Shown piece by piece: positions 41,693 to 44,252 of a stretch of DNA of 44,252 nt. The stretch comes from Halopseudomonas sabulinigri. Its GTDB lineage: Bacteria > Pseudomonadota > Gammaproteobacteria > Pseudomonadales > Pseudomonadaceae. Location of the stretch: positions 104,930 to 149,181 of the forward strand of contig DRHT01000014.1 of NCBI GenBank assembly GCA_011053055.1, in the 5' to 3' direction. Made by a program: the position numbers and the translations under genes. A model generated the notes under the pieces. It worked only from the letters and a program-made list of their open reading frames with translations, made no database searches and was not told the origin of the DNA. Within the stretch, counting starts at the first letter, position 1; the number at the start of each line of letters is the position of its first letter.

Positions 41693-44182
41693 ATGCGTGC
41701 ATCAAGGACGAAGGCAAAGAAAAATACTGGGTTGTTTAAAAGCATACCTTCGTCTAGACACCCCCTGACGGCGCTCATGCTCGCGTCCGGCCTGCTACCA
41801 GGTTGGAGCTTTGCGAACGACATCACGCTGCATACCGGCTCCGGCGGTGGCACTGCCACTAACATTGCAGTCACCGGTAATAACACTGACATCACCACCG
41901 CCACGGTGCGTGGCCAGACCGGTTTCAACTCTTTCGGCAACTTCACCATTGATAATGGCAATACGGTCAACTTACATGTGCCGGGTGGGGCGGCGAACCT
42001 GGTCAATCTGGTTCATGACTCACGTGCCGTCATCAATGGAACCCTCAATGGGCTCAAGGATGGCAAGATCGGTGGCAACGTCATCTTTGCTGATCCGCAC
42101 GGCTTTATTGTAGGTAGCTCGGGCGTCGTTAACGTGGGCAGTTTGACCGTGACTACGCCCAACAGGGCGTCCATGGACGAACTGCATAGGGTCGCAGTAG
42201 TTGACGGATATGCAAGCGCTGAGGATGCCGATAAATACGTGGCAGAGCTGGCTGCTGGCAAGTTGCCTACGGCCGACCTTGTTGCTGGTGGTTCAAATGC
42301 TATTGTCATCCAAGGCATGGTGAACACCAATGGTTCTATAAATCTGCATGGTGCGTCGGTTCTGATCGGGGCCGCGGCTCAATTACAGTCCAGCACGGAC
42401 GTTGCCAAAGCCGTTTTCAACGGAACCGTAAATACCAGTGGTTTAAGTATCGGTGACGGGATCGCAGACGTTAACGGTGGCATTGTCATTACTGCCACAG
42501 AAAATGTTGAGATTGCTGGTGAACTGGCCGCCTTGATGGCCGATGAATCAGGGGCGCAGGTTAAGGTAGCTGCGCGCAGGTCGCTGGAGCTCAAGGGTGA
42601 CGCGCTGATCAGTACTGCCGGACAGAACAGCCAGGACGGTGGTGATGTCATCCTCGAAGCGCCCTCTATCACGGTTACCGATAATGCTCGTGTGGTTACC
42701 CGAACCATCGGCCTCGGTAGCTCGGGTGATATCGCCCTAAATGCACTCAGTGATATTAGTTGCACCTTCTGCGATGAAGATGCTGAAGTGCAAACCCTGG
42801 ATGATCTGAAAACCGGTATTCAGAATCAGGCCAACCCGTGGTTATCGGCCAATTTGGGTAAAGCACAAATTGTTATTGGTAAAGACGCGGTGCTGGATGC
42901 TGGACACGCTGACGGTACCCGCGCCGGGGATGTAACCCTCGATGCTTTTGGCATCAATCGCCAAATGGCAGGCTACGCAGAGGCTGGTGCACGTATTGAC
43001 ATGGATGGCAGCATCCTCGGCCGTAATGTCAGTATCACTGCTGACAGTCGGGCAGAAGTTACGCGTGACATCATCGGCATGTTACTCAGCAAAAAGACCA
43101 TGAAGGATGATATCGCCGCTCTGGCTTCGCTGAACAATTGGAGCGAAGAAGAGACCTGGGCCAACATCCTCGATACCCTGTCCGATCCGATCAAGGCATA
43201 CGCCGGTACTTCCAACAGCAATGCCTTTTTAGCGACGCCCACCAACTTTACCGAGCTAACATTGCTCGTGCCGAATTTGTCGGCTTATATCGCCAAGGCT
43301 GACGCTGTTGTTGATATTGGTGCTACGGCTAATATTAATGCCAGTGAAGACGTGAACGCTTGGGCAACTGCTCAGCGCAACGTGTCCAGCTCAACCTGGA
43401 GCATTCCGGTTCTTGGCAAGAAAATACCTTTTGGATTCGATGCCGCCTACGGTCAGATATCTGGCCTGACTGAGGTCGCGATCCATGCTGGTGCAACCCT
43501 TGATGTTGGTCAGGATCTGACCGTTGCGGCGCATAGCGATAACAGCCTTTCTGTTACCGCCGCCGCAGAAAATAGCGTCGATGGCGGCGGTAATGCACTC
43601 AAAACCATGGGCCTTGGCTTCGGCATGGCCATGAGTGATATTACGACCCGTGCCGTGGTTGCCGATGGCGTCAACCTGACCGTCGGCCGTGACGTAAATG
43701 TGCTCGCGTTGACCGAACAGACGCTGGAAAACAGTGTCAGCTTCAAAGCCAGCGGTGAAGGCGCCAGTGGTGGACCAGCGGTGGGTGTGTCGCTGTTCAA
43801 CAGCGATACCTACGCTGAATTCAGTGCCGACCTTTCCGGCGCGCGCAATCTCAATGTTAACGCGGCTAATGTGGTTTACAAGCAGGTTACATCCGTTTCC
43901 GTATCTGCTGGCGCGTCCGAGCCGGGCTACCTCGATAAGCTCAAGGCAAAGGCTGGCGAACAGGTTGCCAAGCCGGTCACCGACTACCTGGGCAACAGTC
44001 TCAAGGACTTCTTTGGCATGACGCCGAAGGCCAAGGATGATACTGCTAGCCCCACTCCAGCAACTGAAAGCAAGTTCCGGCTGGCGTCTGCAGTCGATGT
44101 GACGCTTGCCGATCATAGCGTCAAGTCGGTTCTCGGCGGCGGCAGTGCCGCGCCGGTAAGGTCGGCACTGAATTCAGCGTAG
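41693..44182 (+). CDS. LktA-like filamentous adhesin, TPS domain (3' end doubtful)
   Basis: The start at 41693 (MRASRTKAKKNTGLF) has GAGGT upstream. A long signal peptide with an extended basic part ends near residue 42 (SFA, then NDITLH). A two-partner-secretion domain follows (about 43-200), with NTVNLHVPGGAANLVNLV and ADPHGFIVGSSGVVNVG, where canonical proteins have NPNG. Then comes beta-helix-like repetitive sequence. Such adhesins usually run to thousands of residues, but this frame stops after 829. The last codons (from about 44149) lie in a fold-back copy of 43740-43843, so the native gene probably continues differently beyond. No TpsB transporter gene is seen. Confidence 0.82.
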   Translation: MRASRTKAKKNTGLFKSIPSSRHPLTALMLASGLLPGWSFANDITLHTGSGGGTATNIAVTGNNTDITTATVRGQTGFNSFGNFTIDNGNTVNLHVPGGAANLVNLVHDSRAVINGTLNGLKDGKIGGNVIFADPHGFIVGSSGVVNVGSLTVTTPNRASMDELHRVAVVDGYASAEDADKYVAELAAGKLPTADLVAGGSNAIVIQGMVNTNGSINLHGASVLIGAAAQLQSSTDVAKAVFNGTVNTSGLSIGDGIADVNGGIVITATENVEIAGELAALMADESGAQVKVAARRSLELKGDALISTAGQNSQDGGDVILEAPSITVTDNARVVTRTIGLGSSGDIALNALSDISCTFCDEDAEVQTLDDLKTGIQNQANPWLSANLGKAQIVIGKDAVLDAGHADGTRAGDVTLDAFGINRQMAGYAEAGARIDMDGSILGRNVSITADSRAEVTRDIIGMLLSKKTMKDDIAALASLNNWSEEETWANILDTLSDPIKAYAGTSNSNAFLATPTNFTELTLLVPNLSAYIAKADAVVDIGATANINASEDVNAWATAQRNVSSSTWSIPVLGKKIPFGFDAAYGQISGLTEVAIHAGATLDVGQDLTVAAHSDNSLSVTAAAENSVDGGGNALKTMGLGFGMAMSDITTRAVVADGVNLTVGRDVNVLALTEQTLENSVSFKASGEGASGGPAVGVSLFNSDTYAEFSADLSGARNLNVNAANVVYKQVTSVSVSAGASEPGYLDKLKAKAGEQVAKPVTDYLGNSLKDFFGMTPKAKDDTASPTPATESKFRLASAVDVTLADHSVKSVLGGGSAAPVRSALNSA

Positions 44183-44252
44183 GTATCGCTGTTGAACAGC
44201 GACACACCCACCGCTGGTCCACCACTGGCGCCTTCACCGCTGGCTTTGAAGC
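43740..44252. repeat. Inverted repeat, 104 bp arms, ending at the window edge
   Basis: 44161-44252 is the exact reverse complement of 43740-43831. The match continues to 44149/43843 with a single mismatch (44157 versus 43835). The arms enclose a unique spacer of 305 bp (43844-44148). The right arm reaches the last base of the window, so its full length is unknown. It may be an assembly fold-back or a genuine invertible segment. Confidence 0.95.

Noticed and set aside
43391..44116. Minus-strand open frame of 241 codons in the adhesin region
   Set aside because: It is antisense to the TPS adhesin, has no family resemblance or ribosome binding site, and the plus frame has signal peptide and TPS motifs.

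Overview
The window reads as chromosomal DNA of a gammaproteobacterium of the Pseudomonas/Halopseudomonas type. I base this on the ffs-dnaX-ybaB-recR block, a CpxR/CpxP-like/CpxA cluster close to a MASE2-type adenylate cyclase (CyaB), a PlpD-like type Vd patatin autotransporter, and the trpS-scpA-scpB-rluB run. The placement rests on gene content and remembered gene order, not on a search.

Region by region. Positions 1-2400 look accessory. They hold the N-terminus of a KilA-N-type phage protein leaving the left edge, a tiny secreted Cys/His protein, a small serine recombinase with clustered GGCTCAG repeats upstream, an intergenic stretch of nearly 800 bp, and a pair of very small conserved proteins behind a long structured leader. 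The segment abuts the 4.5S RNA gene (about 2401-2520), a plausible island border. Positions 2685-5666 carry dnaX, ybaB and recR. Positions 5692-9660 hold pirin, a small secreted protein, a periplasmic solute-binding protein, a small coiled-coil protein, a Na/Pi cotransporter and a YheU protein. Positions 9732-20225 hold a TSUP exporter, a large hybrid histidine kinase, mnmC, a 29-residue membrane miniprotein, a pterin dehydratase, an HPP membrane protein, an EamA transporter, fumC and a BolA protein. Positions 20371-32494 hold trhO, a DsbA-family protein, a UPF0149 protein, recQ, a PlpD-like patatin, an LpxH-like phosphoesterase, cyaB, an HD protein, a Mpo1-like membrane protein, and an AraC regulator coupled to a nitroreductase.

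Positions 32592-35805 run leftward as YciI, coiled-coil membrane protein, cpxR, a CpxP/Spy-like protein and cpxA, which forms an envelope-stress module. Positions 36050-41520 run rightward as an RNase AM-type PHP protein, yciO, trpS, scpA, scpB and rluB, closed by a strong terminator. From 41693 a large TPS-type filamentous adhesin of the LktA-like class begins. It is interrupted at the right end, where the last 104 bases are the reverse complement of 43740-43843 with one mismatch. That fold-back makes the stop codon at 44182 suspect.

The most unusual observations are this terminal inverted repeat in the adhesin gene, the small-protein pair with its leader, the recombinase-associated repeats, a tryptophanyl-tRNA synthetase with a four-cysteine Fe-S-type motif, and a membrane miniprotein under a hairpin-rich upstream region. 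I found no CRISPR array, tRNA, rRNA or complete insertion sequence.
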